From positions 1 through 7,486 of the forward strand of contig JAGUUF010000225.1 of NCBI GenBank assembly GCA_020063545.1: 7,486 bases of DNA, read 5' to 3'. Origin of the DNA: Cytophagales bacterium (GTDB lineage: Bacteria; Bacteroidota; Bacteroidia; Cytophagales; Cyclobacteriaceae). This document shows positions 6,595 through 7,486 of this stretch, one piece after another. The position numbers and the translations under genes were made by a program. The number at the start of each line of letters is the position of its first letter. Position 1 is the stretch's first letter. Below the pieces are notes generated by a model, which did not search any database, was not told where the DNA came from, and saw only the letters and a list, made by a program, of their open reading frames with translations.

Positions 6595-7086
6595 ATGCAA
6601 AACAAAAAGGTTTTAAAGTATGTGGTGTTGGTGCTGGCGTTTGTCATACCCGGTTCTGTATTCCTATTCCTGAAAAAGTTTGGAAAAAACGAATTTGCTG
6701 TAACGCCTCTTTACCAGGATGCGCCCCCGGTAAGAACACCAGACTGTCCACCGGTTGGACAAGGGCCGTACCGGATTCCGCCAGCAATTTTACAATCGCT
6801 GGGCTGGCCAGATTCAGCAAGCTTGATTCTTTATTTCTTTACGGAAGATGAACAACAACTCTCCAGGGTTGAGGCAACATTTCTATCACCGGAGATTACA
6901 CCGGTAAAAGTTGAGCCCCGGCAGGACAGCCTGGCACTTTGGAGCCGGTGTTACCTGTTCATCACCGAACAAAGGCCGTTGTTGCTTGTTGATCAGGATG
7001 GGCGAATCCGCGGGCATTACGGTAATACACGCGAAGAGGTTGACCGCCTGTTGATGGAAACGGCTATAATCCTAAAAAAATATTAA
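6595..7086 (+). CDS. Sco1/SenC-like membrane-anchored protein lacking the copper-binding CxxxC
   Basis: Sco proteins are membrane-anchored thioredoxin-fold factors that deliver copper to, or reduce, the CuA site. This 163-residue product is shorter than usual (around 200 or more) and is assigned by its ends and context. An N-terminal anchor lies at about 7-26, followed by KKFGKNEF. The segment with C51, DCPPVGQGPYRIP, precedes the fold, and the C-terminal LVDQDGRIRGHYGN (131-144) plus a helix match the Sco ending. Where Sco has a strand followed by CPxxC, this protein reads LILYFFTEDEQQLSRVEATF, with no cysteine. The only cysteines are C51 and C119, and the only His (H141) is inside the IRG-x-Y motif, not at the copper-ligand position. 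It therefore probably does not bind copper in the Sco manner. It could be a divergent paralogue with a structural role, or a decaying gene. The frame is intact, and the next gene starts after 3 bases. Confidence 0.7.
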   Translation: MQNKKVLKYVVLVLAFVIPGSVFLFLKKFGKNEFAVTPLYQDAPPVRTPDCPPVGQGPYRIPPAILQSLGWPDSASLILYFFTEDEQQLSRVEATFLSPEITPVKVEPRQDSLALWSRCYLFITEQRPLLLVDQDGRIRGHYGNTREEVDRLLMETAIILKKY

Positions 7087-7089
7087 ACC

Positions 7090-7486
7090 ATGCAAAAACC
7101 TGAACCTTACCGCAGGCTGATTATCGCAGTTTCGATTGTTGTGCCGTTGGCGGTTGCCCTGCTCTTCAGGGTGAAAGTGCCCGGTTATGATTTTTCATTT
7201 CTGCCGCCCATTTATGCAACCATCAATGGTTTAACCGCCATCCTGTTGGTTACGGCCGTTGTGATGGTAAAGAACGGTAAGCGTAAATCGCACGAACGGC
7301 TGATGAAGATCAACATCCTGTTGTCGGCATCCTTCCTGGTGATGTATGTGCTCTATCACATCACCAGCGAGTCTACCCCTTATGGCGGGGAAGGGGCTAT
7401 ACGGTATGTGTACTTCTTCATCCTGATTTCACACATCCTGCTCTCGGTAGGCGTAATTCCGCTGGTGCTCTTTACCTATGTGCGGG
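7090..7486 (+). CDS. DUF420 family membrane protein, 3'-truncated by window edge
   Basis: This gene starts at ATG 7090 and stays open through 132 codons to the right edge. The translation begins MQKPEPYRRLIIAVS and contains PPIYATINGLTAILL, KSHERLMK, YVLYHITSES, YGGEGAIRYVYFFIL and SHILLSVGVIPLVL, which match the DUF420 (YozB-like) family as I know it. About four membrane helices are visible (about 9-26, 40-61, 73-91 and 104-130), with His residues H68, H90 and H115 near helix ends, suggesting a possible metal or heme site (inference). The biochemical function of DUF420 is not established. Members commonly sit beside Sco and oxidase genes, so an assembly role is plausible. The start is only 3 bases after the Sco-like stop, suggesting translational coupling. 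Confidence 0.88.
   Translation, partial: MQKPEPYRRLIIAVSIVVPLAVALLFRVKVPGYDFSFLPPIYATINGLTAILLVTAVVMVKNGKRKSHERLMKINILLSASFLVMYVLYHITSESTPYGGEGAIRYVYFFILISHILLSVGVIPLVLFTYVR

Overview
The window carries a Bacteroidota-type aa3 cytochrome c oxidase gene cluster, with every gene on the + strand and almost no spare DNA. The sequence resembles a Cytophagales-like member of Bacteroidota. The reasons are the gene order, the extended CuA subunit II without a fused cytochrome c, the His-rich N-terminus of subunit I, two adjacent subunit III genes, A/T-rich translation starts without clear Shine-Dalgarno sites, and a GGAATAA/GGTGTAA heptamer array of a kind I recall from these genomes. The taxonomic placement is inference.

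Layout: positions 1-850 hold the 3' part of coxB (subunit II, CuA site), cut by the left edge. Positions 865-2745 hold coxA/ctaD (subunit I, heme a and heme a3-CuB). A strong intrinsic terminator follows at 2757-2810. Positions 2826-3848 hold ctaA (heme A synthase), which overlaps ctaB (heme O synthase, 3845-4741) by an ATGA. A heptanucleotide repeat array (4745-4815) separates ctaB from a short subunit III gene (4814-5407). A second, longer subunit III gene (5430-6182) and a small subunit IV gene (6195-6530) follow. A second perfect hairpin terminator (6553-6584) precedes a small membrane-anchored protein (6595-7086) that looks like a Sco copper chaperone stripped of its copper ligands. A DUF420 membrane protein starts at 7090 and runs off the right edge.

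The genes fit together as one job. CtaB farnesylates protoheme to heme O, CtaA oxidises it to heme A, and heme A is built into subunit I. Subunits II, III and IV complete the proton-pumping oxidase. The Sco-like and DUF420 proteins sit where oxidase assembly factors are usually found.

Most of this is a well-known respiratory cluster; I see no defence system, mobile element, RNA gene or CRISPR. The points worth a second look are the ligand-less Sco-like protein, the heptamer array running into a start codon, an Asn in place of an expected heme-ligand His in CtaA, and two terminators that each sit 10-15 bases before the next start codon. No non-coding stretch exceeds 100 bases.
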